NCBI RefSeq assembly: GCF_009720365.1 | Contig: NZ_ML769312.1 | Location: forward strand, 310,001-374,000 | DNA length: 64,000 bases | Source of the DNA: Catellatospora paridis | Lineage (GTDB): Bacteria; Actinomycetota; Actinomycetes; Mycobacteriales; Micromonosporaceae | Reading direction: 5' to 3' | Shown: one piece after another, positions 25,121 to 34,270 of the stretch | Position numbering within the stretch: the stretch's first letter is position 1 | How the letters are laid out: each line of letters opens with the position of its first letter | The notes under the pieces: generated by a model | Databases searched by the model: none | What the model saw: the letters and a program-made list of their open reading frames with translations, nothing else | Told to the model about the DNA's origin: nothing | Program-made: the position numbers and the translations under genes

Positions 25121-26743
25121 ATGAGTACCACCGCTGCCCCCGGTCCATGGCGACCGGACACCCTGCTCGAGGACCGTTACCTGCTGACAGGTCCCATCGG
25201 CAGCGGCGGCACCGCCACCGTGTGGCGCGCCCGCGACGAACGTCTCGGACGCATGGTCGCGGTGAAACTGCTCGACCCGCGACTGCTCGGCGACGAGCTG
25301 TCCGTACAACGCCTGCAGGACGAGGCCCATGCCCTGGCCCGGCTGCGCCACCGCCACATCGCCGAGGTGTACGACTGCGGCGCCGTTCGCCAAGGCAGCC
25401 ACATCACGGCGGCATACCTGGTGATGGAGCTGCTCGACGGTGAATCCGTCAGCCAGGCCCTCGCCCGGCAGACGACCCTGCCCTGGCCGCAGGCAGTGAC
25501 CGTCGCCGCCCAGACGGCCGAGGCGCTCGCCGCCGCCCATGCGCGCGGCATCGTCCACCGCGACATCACCTCCGCCAACGTCCTGCTCGCCGCCGACGGA
25601 GTGAAACTCATCGACTTCGGCATCTGCGCACCGACCGGCAGCGACGAGCGAGACCCCGACGGCAACCTCATCGGCACACCGGCCTACTTCGCACCCGAGC
25701 GCGTCGACGGGCAGCCGGTGCAGCCCTCTGCCGACGTGTTCGCGGTAGGCGTGCTGCTGTACCGCATGCTCACCGGATTCCTGCCCTGGCAGGCCGACAC
25801 CCCCATCGGCCTGCTGACCGCACCGCGCCTACGGCCGCCCCAGCCGCTGCCCGAGATTCCGGGCCTGCCCGACGCCGTCGCCGCAGCGGTCATGGCCTGC
25901 CTGCACCACGACCCCGCCGCCCGGCCCACCGCCGCGCAGCTCACCGCACTCCTGACCGCCGAAACCGACGGCGCCGCCCCGCCGCCGGTGCGGCCCAACG
26001 CCGTCGCGACGTCGAGCACGCTCACGCACCTGCTGCCCTGGCAGCCGACGGTGGCACCACCGGTCGCACCACCCGCCCGTCGACGGCGGGCGCTCGTCAC
26101 CGCGACGCTCATCGCGGTCGCCCTGGCGGCCGCCGGTGCGCTGTGGGCTGCCACGGCAGACAGCGGATCGGAACCGGCCGCCGCCGGCCCTACGACCGCC
26201 GCCACGGGGCCGGGCTGCGCGGCCGTGTTCCGGCTCCGCAGCGATGCCGGCAGCCGGTTCACCGCCACGATCACCATCGCCAACTCCTCCTCTGTCGTCC
26301 GCGACCCGGCCCGGACCTCCTTCGACCTGCCCGGCACGCAGCGGATCGACGCAGGGAACGGATGGAAGCTGGCCGGCGGCACCGTCACCGCCACCGGTCG
26401 GCGCACGCTGGCCTCCGGCGCCAAGCTGGACCTGCCGGTCGCGGGCACCCACCGGGGTGACAGGCCACTGCCCACCGCCGTCCGCCTCGACGGGCAACCC
26501 TGCACCGTCACCCTGGTCGACGTCAGCGGCGCCCCGATCGCCCCGCCGGGCCACAGCGCCGGACCGACCCAGCTCCCGGCCTCGGCCGGACCGGGCGGCG
26601 GCACGCCGCAGGTCCCCGACCCCACCCCGGCCGGTCCGTCGCCCTCGGCCGGCGACGATCCCACGTCGGAGCCGAGCCCCCCGCCACCGCCACCGTCATC
26701 GACGGCACAACCGGGCGACGGCGGCGGTGAGGCGGGCGACTGA
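25121..26743 (+). CDS. Transmembrane Ser/Thr protein kinase with CBM2-like sensor domain
   Basis: Receptor-type kinase of 540 residues. The kinase domain (about residues 19-285) has the GSGGTATVW loop, VAVK lysine, catalytic HRDITSANVLL, DFG and APE motifs. The lysine normally found two residues after the catalytic Asp is Thr here. A Pro-rich juxtamembrane linker, one helix (about 328-348) and an extracellular domain (about 365-475) follow. That domain has Cys near both ends and the pattern FTATITIANSS...NGWKL, as in family 2 carbohydrate-binding modules. A Pro/Ser tail closes the protein. It may sense a polysaccharide or cell-wall glycan and phosphorylate cytoplasmic targets (inference). Confidence 0.88.
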   Translation: MSTTAAPGPWRPDTLLEDRYLLTGPIGSGGTATVWRARDERLGRMVAVKLLDPRLLGDELSVQRLQDEAHALARLRHRHIAEVYDCGAVRQGSHITAAYLVMELLDGESVSQALARQTTLPWPQAVTVAAQTAEALAAAHARGIVHRDITSANVLLAADGVKLIDFGICAPTGSDERDPDGNLIGTPAYFAPERVDGQPVQPSADVFAVGVLLYRMLTGFLPWQADTPIGLLTAPRLRPPQPLPEIPGLPDAVAAAVMACLHHDPAARPTAAQLTALLTAETDGAAPPPVRPNAVATSSTLTHLLPWQPTVAPPVAPPARRRRALVTATLIAVALAAAGALWAATADSGSEPAAAGPTTAATGPGCAAVFRLRSDAGSRFTATITIANSSSVVRDPARTSFDLPGTQRIDAGNGWKLAGGTVTATGRRTLASGAKLDLPVAGTHRGDRPLPTAVRLDGQPCTVTLVDVSGAPIAPPGHSAGPTQLPASAGPGGGTPQVPDPTPAGPSPSAGDDPTSEPSPPPPPPSSTAQPGDGGGEAGD

Positions 26744-26873
26744 ACGCGGCTGCGGCGCCGGCAGCCCGCTCCGGATCATCGCCTGGTGGCCACTCTGGCT
26801 GCGGCGACCTGGCGATCCTGTCATCCTGAAGGTGCGGTGGTCGCCCATGCCGCCGTGGTGGGTAGGTCAGCGC

Positions 26874-27227
26874 ATGCAATACGACGAGTCAGTCATCGAC
26901 CTGAGCGTGCCGCCCAGTGGCCCGGGGTGCGTGGACTGCGATCAGGCAGGCGGCTGGTGGCTGCACCTGCGCCGCTGTGCCGCCTGCGGCCACATCGGGT
27001 GCTGCGACAACTCCCCGGCCCAGCATGCGACGGCGCACGCCAAGGCGACCGGGCACGCCGTCATCCGCAGCTTCGAACCGGGCGAGGACTGGTTTTGGGA
27101 CTACCGGAGCGAGTCGTTCATGAAGGGACCCGCGCTCGCGCCGCCCTCCCACCACCCGCTCGACCAGCCCGTGCCAGGGCCGCGCGGCCGGGTGCCGAAG
27201 GACTGGCAGTCCAAGCTCAACCCGTGA
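26874..27227 (+). CDS. UBP-type zinc finger protein
   Basis: A 117-residue protein with one UBP-type zinc finger (about residues 16-68): CVDCDQAGGWWLHLRRCAACGHIGCC and the downstream His residues in HATAHAKATGHAV complete the zinc ligands. A tail containing EDWFWDYRSE is common in bacterial members. Bacteria lack ubiquitin, so the partner is unknown. The ATG with GTAGG upstream was preferred over an in-frame ATG at 26847. A 7-bp-stem hairpin (27227-27249) follows the stop. Confidence 0.87.
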   Translation: MQYDESVIDLSVPPSGPGCVDCDQAGGWWLHLRRCAACGHIGCCDNSPAQHATAHAKATGHAVIRSFEPGEDWFWDYRSESFMKGPALAPPSHHPLDQPVPGPRGRVPKDWQSKLNP

Positions 27228-27349
27228 CCTCGCCGATCTGCAGCGAGGTGGCTTGCACACCGGCGGCCGTCGACGGCAGGCGTTCGCCCGAACTGGCACC
27301 ATGAGACTCGTCATAGAGCGTTCGCGTTGAACACCCCCAGGAGTCTCCC

Positions 27350-27766
27350 GTGCCCATGATCCAGCTCACCGCCCCCGCTGGCGCGTTGACGCCCGCCGGC
27401 CGTGACAGCATCCAGAAGACCCTGGCCGCGGTGCTGCTGCGCTGGGAGGGCGCGCCCGACAACGCCCTGTTCCGCAGCCTGGCCTGGACCTACTTGCACG
27501 AGCTGCCCGCCGGGGCGCAGACCACCGCCGAGGACGACGCGCCCCGGTTCCGGGTGGAGATCACCGTCCCGGTCGGCGCGCTGTCCGAGCGCCGCAAGGC
27601 GGGCCTGGTCGGCGAGATCACGACCGCCGTGCTCGACGCGGCCGGGCTGACCGACGCCGACGCCCAGCGCGTCTGGGTGCTCATCCACGAGCAGCCCGAC
27701 GGAACCTGGGCCGCCGGCGGGAAGATCGTGCGCTACGCCGACCTGGTCGCGCTCGCCGCGCAGTAG
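27350..27766 (+). CDS. Tautomerase/MIF-superfamily protein
   Basis: Protein of 138 residues with the beta-alpha-beta tautomerase fold, probably formed by two 4-oxalocrotonate-tautomerase-like halves. The GTG start is supported twice: AGGAG lies 6 nt upstream, and it places Pro directly after the initiator Met. After Met removal this Pro would be the catalytic Pro-1 general base. The second half carries VPVGALSERRKAGLVGEIT and RVWVLIHEQPDGTWAAGG. The substrate is unknown. It converges with the sulfur operon with only 5 nt between the stops. Confidence 0.8.
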   Translation: MPMIQLTAPAGALTPAGRDSIQKTLAAVLLRWEGAPDNALFRSLAWTYLHELPAGAQTTAEDDAPRFRVEITVPVGALSERRKAGLVGEITTAVLDAAGLTDADAQRVWVLIHEQPDGTWAAGGKIVRYADLVALAAQ

Positions 27767-27771
27767 GGACG

Positions 27772-28836
27772 TCAATCGCGCAGCAGCGGCAGCAGACGGT
27801 CACCCTGGCGTCTGATCTCCGGCAGGTACGGCGTGTCGGACAGCACGAAGTGGGTGACCCCGAGCTGCTGGTACTTGCGCAGCGCGCTCGCCACGTCCGC
27901 GGCCGAGCCGACCAGCCACGTCGTGCCCGCGCCGCCGCCGCCGAACCGGCCGGGAGCCGTGTACAGATTGTCGTCGAGCACGTCGCCGCGGGCGGCGAGG
28001 TCGAGCAGCCGCCGCTGGCCGACGGCCGCCCGCCATCTCGGGTCGCGGCCGACCGGGTCATGACCGTCGGCCATCTTCGCGACCTTGGCTTCGGCGTCGG
28101 CCCAGGCCTGCTCCGTGGTGTCGCGCACGAGGGTGGTGATGCGCAGCCCGAACTCCAGCGGGGCGTGCTCGCGCTCCAGCTTCTGCTCGAGCAGCCGGAG
28201 CCGCTCGATCCGCTCCCGGACGCCGTCGAGCGGCTCGCCCCAGAACAGCTGCACGTCGGCGTCGGTGGCGGCGACCTGTTCGGCGGCCTCGGACGCGCCC
28301 CCGAAGTACAGGCGGGGGTGCCTGCGGTCGCCACGGACGACCGTGCGGGGCACCACGGTGGCATCGGTGACGCCGAAGTGCTCGCCGTGGTACGTCACGT
28401 TCTCCTCGGTCCACAGCCGGCGCACGATCCGCAGGAACTCCCTGGTGCGGTCGTAGCGGTGCGCCTGGTCGCCTGCGGTGTCGCCGTACGCGGCCAGGTT
28501 GTCCTTGCCCGACACGATGTTGACCAGGACGCGCCCGCCGGTGAGATGGTCCAGGGTCGCGGCGGCGGAGGCGAAGTGGGCCGGCCGCCAGTAGCCGGGC
28601 CGGATCGCGATCAGCGGCTGGAACGTGGTGGTCTGCGTGGCCAGGGCGGTGGCGACGGTGAAGGTGTCCGGCCGTCCCCAGCCGGTCCCGAGCAGCGCGC
28701 CGCCCCAGCCGTGTTCCTCGAGCGCCTTCGCGTGGCCGACCAGGGTCTGCAGGCTGTTGTGGCCGGCGACGACGTCGTCGCCGCGGTGGCCGGGCGTGGC
28801 CTGGTTGGGGATGTACCAGAGGAACTCCGCGCTCAT
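27772..28836 (-). CDS. SsuD-like flavin-dependent monooxygenase
   Basis: Bacterial luciferase-like oxidoreductase of 354 residues. Members use FMNH2 and O2 to split the C-S bond of alkanesulfonates, giving sulfite and aldehyde. The sequence follows SsuD throughout: FLWYIPNQ start, GWGGALLGTGWGRPDTFTVA, LIAIRPGYWRPAHFA, GGRVLVNIVSGK and the LYFGGASEAA segment. Last gene of the organosulfur operon; its ATG overlaps the previous stop (ATGA), so it is translationally coupled. The exact sulfonate is unknown. The ATG chosen begins at the family N-terminus; the frame is open farther upstream without coding sense. Confidence 0.92.
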   Translation of the reverse strand: MSAEFLWYIPNQATPGHRGDDVVAGHNSLQTLVGHAKALEEHGWGGALLGTGWGRPDTFTVATALATQTTTFQPLIAIRPGYWRPAHFASAAATLDHLTGGRVLVNIVSGKDNLAAYGDTAGDQAHRYDRTREFLRIVRRLWTEENVTYHGEHFGVTDATVVPRTVVRGDRRHPRLYFGGASEAAEQVAATDADVQLFWGEPLDGVRERIERLRLLEQKLEREHAPLEFGLRITTLVRDTTEQAWADAEAKVAKMADGHDPVGRDPRWRAAVGQRRLLDLAARGDVLDDNLYTAPGRFGGGGAGTTWLVGSAADVASALRKYQQLGVTHFVLSDTPYLPEIRRQGDRLLPLLRD

Positions 28837-29882
28837 CGGAGCTCCTTCGCGACACCGCTGCGGCGGCGCGCCGGGTCGGTCAGCGATGGCGGCTGGTAGC
28901 CGGCGTCGGCGGGGTTGAGGGTGGTGCCCGGCGGCACGATCGCGTCGATGCGGTCCAGCACCTCGGGGGAGAGCGTCACCTTGGCCGCGCCCAGCTGCGA
29001 TTCCAGGTGGGCCAGGGTGCGCGGCCCGATGATCGCCGAGGTGACGGCCGGGTGCTGCAGGACGAACGCGATCGCCAGGTGGATCAGTGACAGCCCGGCC
29101 TCGTCGGCGAGCGCGGTCAACTCGGCGACGGCGGCCAGCTTGGTCGCGTTGGCGGGCAGGGCGGGGTCGAACCGCGCCGGGAACCGGTCGGCGCGGCGGG
29201 AGACCGGAGCGTCGAGCCCGGCCTGGTGGCGACCGGACAGCCAGCCGCCGGCGAGGGGGCTCCACGGGATCACCGCCAGGCCGTGCCGCTGGGCCACCGG
29301 CAGCACCTCCCGTTCGATCCCACGAGCCAGGATCGAGTACGGCGGCTGCTCGCTGACCACCCGTTCCCGGCCCCGCCGCTGCGCGATCCACTGGCCTTCC
29401 ACGATCGCGGACGGCTCGAACGTGGAGGTGCCGATGTAGCGGATCTTGCCCTGGCGCACCAGGTCGGACAGCGCGCCCAGGGTCTCGTCGAAGTCGGTGT
29501 CCGGCTCCGGCCGGTGCACCTGGTACAGGTCGATCCAGTCGGTGCCCAGCCGGCGCAGGCTGTCCTCCACCGCCCGGTGGATCCAGCGGCGGGAGTTGCC
29601 CCGGTGGTGGGGATGGTCTCCGACCTGGCCGTGGAACTTGGTGGCGAGGAAGACGTCGTCGCGCCGCCCACCGGCCAGCGCCTTGCCCACGATCTGCTCG
29701 GATTCGCCGTGGGAGTAGACGTCGGCGGTGTCGACGGCGTTGATGCCCTCGTCGAGGGCCCGGTGGATGATCCGGATGCCGTCCTCGTGGTCCGGGTTTC
29801 CGCGCTGTCCGAAGTTCATCGCGCCGAGCGTCAGCGAACTGATCTGCACGCCGGTGCGTCCGAAGGGCCGGTAGTCGACCAT
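28833..29882 (-). CDS. Aldo/keto reductase
   Basis: NADPH-dependent oxidoreductase of 349 residues, TIM-barrel AKR family. The tetrad is visible: Asp and Tyr in DTADVYSHGESE (about residues 48-60), Lys in LATKFHG (about 83) and His in YQVHRPEPD (about 123). SIIGPRT near residue 285 matches the cofactor phosphate loop AIIGPR. It sits between two flavin monooxygenases, so it may reduce the aldehyde released when a sulfonate or thioether is cleaved (inference). It overlaps the next gene by 4 nt. Confidence 0.93.
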   Translation of the reverse strand: MVDYRPFGRTGVQISSLTLGAMNFGQRGNPDHEDGIRIIHRALDEGINAVDTADVYSHGESEQIVGKALAGGRRDDVFLATKFHGQVGDHPHHRGNSRRWIHRAVEDSLRRLGTDWIDLYQVHRPEPDTDFDETLGALSDLVRQGKIRYIGTSTFEPSAIVEGQWIAQRRGRERVVSEQPPYSILARGIEREVLPVAQRHGLAVIPWSPLAGGWLSGRHQAGLDAPVSRRADRFPARFDPALPANATKLAAVAELTALADEAGLSLIHLAIAFVLQHPAVTSAIIGPRTLAHLESQLGAAKVTLSPEVLDRIDAIVPPGTTLNPADAGYQPPSLTDPARRRSGVAKELR

Positions 29883-29904
29883 GGCGGGTGTCCTCTCTGG
29901 TGGG

Positions 29905-31233
29905 TCAGCGGGCCGCGGCGGGCTGCCGCGTGAACCGGTTGGCCGGGCGTGGCAGCCCGTAGTGATCGCGCAGGGTGGTGCCGGTGTACTCGGTGCGGAA
30001 CAGGCCCCGGCGCTGCAGGATCGGCACGACGTGGTCGACGAACGCCGCCAGCCCGGACGGCAGCACCGGCGGCATGATGTTGAACCCGTCGGCCGCGCCG
30101 CTGCGATACCACTCCTCGATGGCGTCGGCGACCTGCTCCGGCGTGCCGGCGAAGGTGCGGTGCCCGCGACCGCCGCCGAGGCGGCCGATGAGCTGCCGTA
30201 CGGTCAGCCGCTCCCGCCGGGCCAGGGTCACGATCAGGGTGTACCGGCTCTTGGCGCCCTCGATCTCGTCCTCGTCGGGCAGGTCGGCGGGCAGCTCCCG
30301 GTCCAGGTCGAGGTCCTCGGGGGCGACCCGCAGGGTGGTGGCCAGCTGCCGCCGCGCGTACTCGGGCCGGATCAGGCGGTCCAGCTCGGCCTCCAGCGCG
30401 TGGGCCTCGGCCTCGGTGGAGCCGATCGCCGGCACTATCCCCGGCAGGATCTTGATCGTGTCCGGGTCGCGTCCGGCCTGGGCGGTGCGCCGCTTGAGGT
30501 CGCGGTAGAACGCCTGCGCCTCGGCGAGCGTCTGCTGGGCGGTGAAGACCGCCTCGGCGTAGCGGGCGGCCAGCTCCTTGCCGTCCTCCGACGAGCCCGC
30601 CTGCACCAGCAGCGGGTGGCCCTGCGGCGAGCGGGGCACGTTGAGCGGGCCGGCGACCCGGAAGTGCCGTCCGGCGTGCGCTGCCGGGTAGAGCAGGGTG
30701 TCGTCGCCCCAGCGCCCGCCGTCCTTGTCGCCCAGCGGCGCGGCGTCGTCCCAGCTGTCCCACAGTTTCAGGGATACGTCGACGAACTCGGCGGCCCGCT
30801 CGTACCGGTCGCGGTGGGAGGGCAGGTCGTCGAGGTTGAAGTTGCGGGCCGCGTCCACCCCGGCGGTGGTGACGATGTTCCAGCCGGCCCGCCCGCCGCT
30901 GATGTGATCCAGCGAGGCGAACCGGCGGGCCAGGTTGAACGGCTCGTTGTAGGTGGTCGACGCGGTCGCGATCAGCCCGATGTGCCGGGTCGCCCCGGCC
31001 AGCGCGGTGAGCAGCACGGTCGGTTCGAGGGTGCCCGACGGCCGCCGGCCGATGCTGTTCCACAGCACCGGGCTGTCGGCGAGGAACAGCGAGTCGAGTT
31101 TGCCGCGCTCGGCGATGCGGGCCAGGTGCTTGAAGTGCTCGACGTCGGTCTGCGCGAACGGGTCGCTCTCCGGCAGCCGCCAGGCGGCCTCGTGGTGGCC
31201 GACGCCCATCAGGAACGCGTTGAGGTGCAGCAT
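29905..31233 (-). CDS. NtaA/SnaA/DszA-family flavin-dependent monooxygenase
   Basis: Luciferase-like FMNH2-dependent monooxygenase of 442 residues, in the group that includes nitrilotriacetate, dibenzothiophene-sulfone and dimethyl-sulfone monooxygenases. Signatures are LARIAERGKLDSLFLADSPVLW, TYNEPFNLARRFASLDHISGGRAGWNIVT and HPLLVQAGSS. In a sulfur operon an organosulfur substrate is likely. The ATG at 31233 is preferred because GGAAGG lies 6 nt upstream; the ATG at 31239 overlaps the ATPase stop as ATGA and is the alternative. Confidence 0.91.
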   Translation of the reverse strand: MLHLNAFLMGVGHHEAAWRLPESDPFAQTDVEHFKHLARIAERGKLDSLFLADSPVLWNSIGRRPSGTLEPTVLLTALAGATRHIGLIATASTTYNEPFNLARRFASLDHISGGRAGWNIVTTAGVDAARNFNLDDLPSHRDRYERAAEFVDVSLKLWDSWDDAAPLGDKDGGRWGDDTLLYPAAHAGRHFRVAGPLNVPRSPQGHPLLVQAGSSEDGKELAARYAEAVFTAQQTLAEAQAFYRDLKRRTAQAGRDPDTIKILPGIVPAIGSTEAEAHALEAELDRLIRPEYARRQLATTLRVAPEDLDLDRELPADLPDEDEIEGAKSRYTLIVTLARRERLTVRQLIGRLGGGRGHRTFAGTPEQVADAIEEWYRSGAADGFNIMPPVLPSGLAAFVDHVVPILQRRGLFRTEYTGTTLRDHYGLPRPANRFTRQPAAAR

Positions 31234-31235
31234 GG

Positions 31236-31948
<713 letters not shown>

Positions 31949-31973
<25 letters not shown>

Positions 31974-32788
31974 GACAGCGCCTTTCGCTGCGCGAGCCGC
32001 ACGGCCCCGTCGGACAGAAGCCCGAGCAGGCCGTACAGCACGAGTCCGACGATGATGATGTCGGTCTGGCCGTACTGGCGGGCCAGGTCCATCATGTAGC
32101 CGATGCCGCTGGTCGAGTTGATCTGTTCGACGACCACCAGCGACAGCCACGCCCCGACGACGGCGAAGCGCATGCCGAGCAGGAAGCCGGGCAGCGCGCC
32201 GGGCAGCACGATGCGGCGCAGGAACACCGCCGGCCGCAGGCGCAGCGATTCGCCCAGTTCGACGTATCGGCTGTCGATGCTGCGCAGCCCGTTGTGGGTG
32301 TGGATGTAGACGGGCACGAACACGCCGAGCACGATCGTGGTGATCTTCATCTGCTCGCCGATGCCGAGCCAGAGGACGAGCAGGGGGATCAATGCCACGC
32401 CGGGGATCGCCCGTTTGATCTGGACCGGGCCGTCGAGGATCGCCTCGCCCCACCGGCTCAGGCCGGAGACCAGCGCGAGCACGGTGCCGATGACGGTCCC
32501 GATGGCCAGCCCGAGGCCGGCCCGCTGGGCCGAGACGGCCAGGTTGTCCTGCAGGCGGCCGTCGGCGATGAGCTCGCCCGCGGTGGTCACGACGGTCCAG
32601 GGGGCCGACAGGGTCCGGGAGTCGAGCCAGCCCGCGGCCGAGCCGACCGCCCACAGCGCCAGGAGCAGCGCCGGACCGAGGACCGCCCCGAACGGGATGG
32701 CACGTCCGGGCCCGAGCCGGCGTCGCGGCCTCGGGGCCGGCACCGTCGCCGCGGGCGTACGCGGCCGGGTGAGCACGGAGGCGGTCAC
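31949..32788 (-). CDS. ABC transporter permease, sulfonate/nitrate type (SsuC-like)
   Basis: Inner-membrane subunit of 279 residues with six predicted helices. The EAA loop that docks the ATPase reads [30 protein letters not shown] (about residues 177-206). [23 protein letters not shown] is the hallmark central segment of SsuC/TauC/NrtB permeases. The start overlaps the substrate-binding protein gene by 4 nt (ATGA). Confidence 0.94.
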
Positions 32789-33846
32789 CGCGCACCCCCG
32801 GCGGCCAGAGCGTCGGCGGCGACCGTCTCATACCGCCGGTCGTACAGGTCCTCGGCCTTGAGCGGCTTGTTGCCGGTCTCCTTGGCCAGCAGGTCGATGG
32901 TCTCCTGGTGCCGGGCGATCGCCTCGGTCCAGGTGGGCGGGATGTCGGCGACACCCGCGTTGGCGACGATCCACCGCCCGTCCTCGGTGGTCAGGCCCTG
33001 GTCCTTGACGTAGTACCGCTCGATCCACTCGTCGGGGTTGGCTTCGCGCCACCGCCAGGCCCGCGCCCACACCTGCACGTACTCCCGGATCGCGGCGGCC
33101 TTCGCCGGGTCGGCCAGCACGGTGATCGGTGCGTACAGGTGGCCGGGGTCGTCGCGCAGCCCGTGCGCGATGGTCGTGGCACCGTCCTTGCCGTACTTGG
33201 TCTCGTAGCGTTTGACCTGCACACCCCCGATCGGGGCGACGTCGACCTGGCGGCTGGCGAGCGCGTTGGCGTAGACGTCGCCGGTGCTGGGCAGCTCCAC
33301 CAGCTCGACGTCCTTCTTGGTCAGCCCGGCTTTGTGCAGCACTCGCAGCACCAGCGCGCCCTGCGCCTGCCCCGGGCTGTACGCGACCTTCCGGCCGCGG
33401 AGGTCGGCGAGGGTGGCGACCGAGGTCCCGGGTGCGATGCCGAGCCGGTAGATGGCGTGGTTGAGCGGGTCCTGGCGGAACTTCGAGGCCACGATCTTCG
33501 TGGGGATGCCGGTCCAGTGCGAGTGGATCGGGGGGATGTCGGCGACCGAGCCGATGTCCAGCGCCCGGGCCCGGAACGCCTCCAGGGTCTGCGGGCCGCC
33601 GCTGAGGTTGGCCCACTCCACCTCGAACGTCAGGTCCTTCGCCGCGCCGGAGAACTCGATCGCCTTCTGGTGCTCCTTGTCGCCGACGACGAGCCTGGTG
33701 CCGTTCGGCACGGCTGCGGGCAGCGCGGCGGTGAGGGCCAGTGCCTCGGCCGGCGTCTCGTCCTGGGCGCACGCGGTCAGGCTCAGCGCGACCGCGCCGA
33801 GGGTGGCGGACAGGAACGCCCTGCGGTCCATGGGTGGCGGATTCAC
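32785..33846 (-). CDS. Sulfonate-type ABC substrate-binding lipoprotein (SsuA-like)
   Basis: Extracytoplasmic binding protein of 353 residues, first gene of the operon. The N-terminus has Arg-Arg ([12 protein letters not shown]) and the lipobox LTAC, so it is exported, possibly by Tat, and lipid-anchored. The NMT1/THI5-like body includes [31 protein letters not shown], typical of aliphatic-sulfonate binders. The GTG start was chosen for GAAGGAG 5 nt upstream; an ATG five codons later would also keep the signal peptide. Confidence 0.92.
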   Translation of the reverse strand: MNPPPMDRRAFLSATLGAVALSLTACAQDETPAEALALTAALPAAVPNGTRLVVGDKEHQKAIEFSGAAKDLTFEVEWANLSGGPQTLEAFRARALDIGSVADIPPIHSHWTGIPTKIVASKFRQDPLNHAIYRLGIAPGTSVATLADLRGRKVAYSPGQAQGALVLRVLHKAGLTKKDVELVELPSTGDVYANALASRQVDVAPIGGVQVKRYETKYGKDGATTIAHGLRDDPGHLYAPITVLADPAKAAAIREYVQVWARAWRWREANPDEWIERYYVKDQGLTTEDGRWIVANAGVADIPPTWTEAIARHQETIDLLAKETGNKPLKAEDLYDRRYETVAADALAAGGAR

Positions 33847-34066
33847 GGTGACTCCTTCGTGGACGCACGCAGGGCGGCGTCGGGGTGCGTCGGGGTGAGG
33901 GGTGCGGTGACGAGGGGCATGGGGGTTCCTCCCGGGCGAGTCGACGAGTGGACGTCGGCCAGGCATGGGTGGGCGCGGCGCGGCATGGCGCGGCCGTGGC
34001 TCGGTCAGAGAAGCGGACACCGGTCTGTCGACCGGCTTCGTCGCGTCGGGAAACGGGGCGGCGTGC
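33847..34066 (-). promoter_or_regulatory. Leader RNA between the Cys-rich peptide and the sulfur operon
   Basis: About 220 nt without a convincing gene. A hairpin with arms CCGGT/ACCGG and outer arms GAAGC/GCTTC lies at 34010-34039. This is where a cysteine-responsive attenuator or a structure masking the ribosome binding site would be expected. I could not fix the alternative pairing by eye. Confidence 0.45.
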
Positions 34067-34159
34067 TCAGCAGCAGCCGCGCGCGGTGGTCCAGCAGCGG
34101 CAGCATCCCCGCGACACCGCGACTGCGGTGGCGTCGAGCGGGGTCTGCCGGCTTGTCAT
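34067..34159 (-). CDS. Cysteine-rich regulatory leader peptide
   Basis: A 30-residue peptide with five cysteines clustered at the end, CCRCWTTARGCC. It lies upstream of the organosulfur operon on the same strand. The start is leaderless: TAACGT (34167-34172) ends 7 nt before the ATG. Peptides of this kind precede sulfur-assimilation genes in actinobacteria. In mycobacteria poly-Cys leaderless ORFs have been shown to act as cysteine-responsive attenuators: ribosomes slow at Cys codons when cysteinyl-tRNA is scarce and downstream expression rises. The same role is inferred here. Confidence 0.82.
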   Translation of the reverse strand: MTSRQTPLDATAVAVSRGCCRCWTTARGCC

Positions 34160-34166
34160 GGCACAG

Positions 34167-34201
34167 ACGTTATCCCACATCTCCTATCTGCGAAATAGGA
34201 G
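34167..34201 (-). promoter_or_regulatory. Sulfur operon promoter with overlapping inverted repeat
   Basis: The -10 TAACGT is at 34167-34172 on the minus strand. CTCCTAT-N7-ATAGGAG (34181-34201), a perfect 7-bp inverted repeat, covers the -35 position and is a likely operator of a sulfur-responsive regulator. Bases 34202-34250 beyond it are unusually AT-rich for this genome. Confidence 0.6.
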
Positions 34202-34270
34202 TTCCATTTATTGAGATTAATGAATTATTGCGGTATTGGGTCGGCGCGACGGGCCGTCAGCCAGTCCGGT

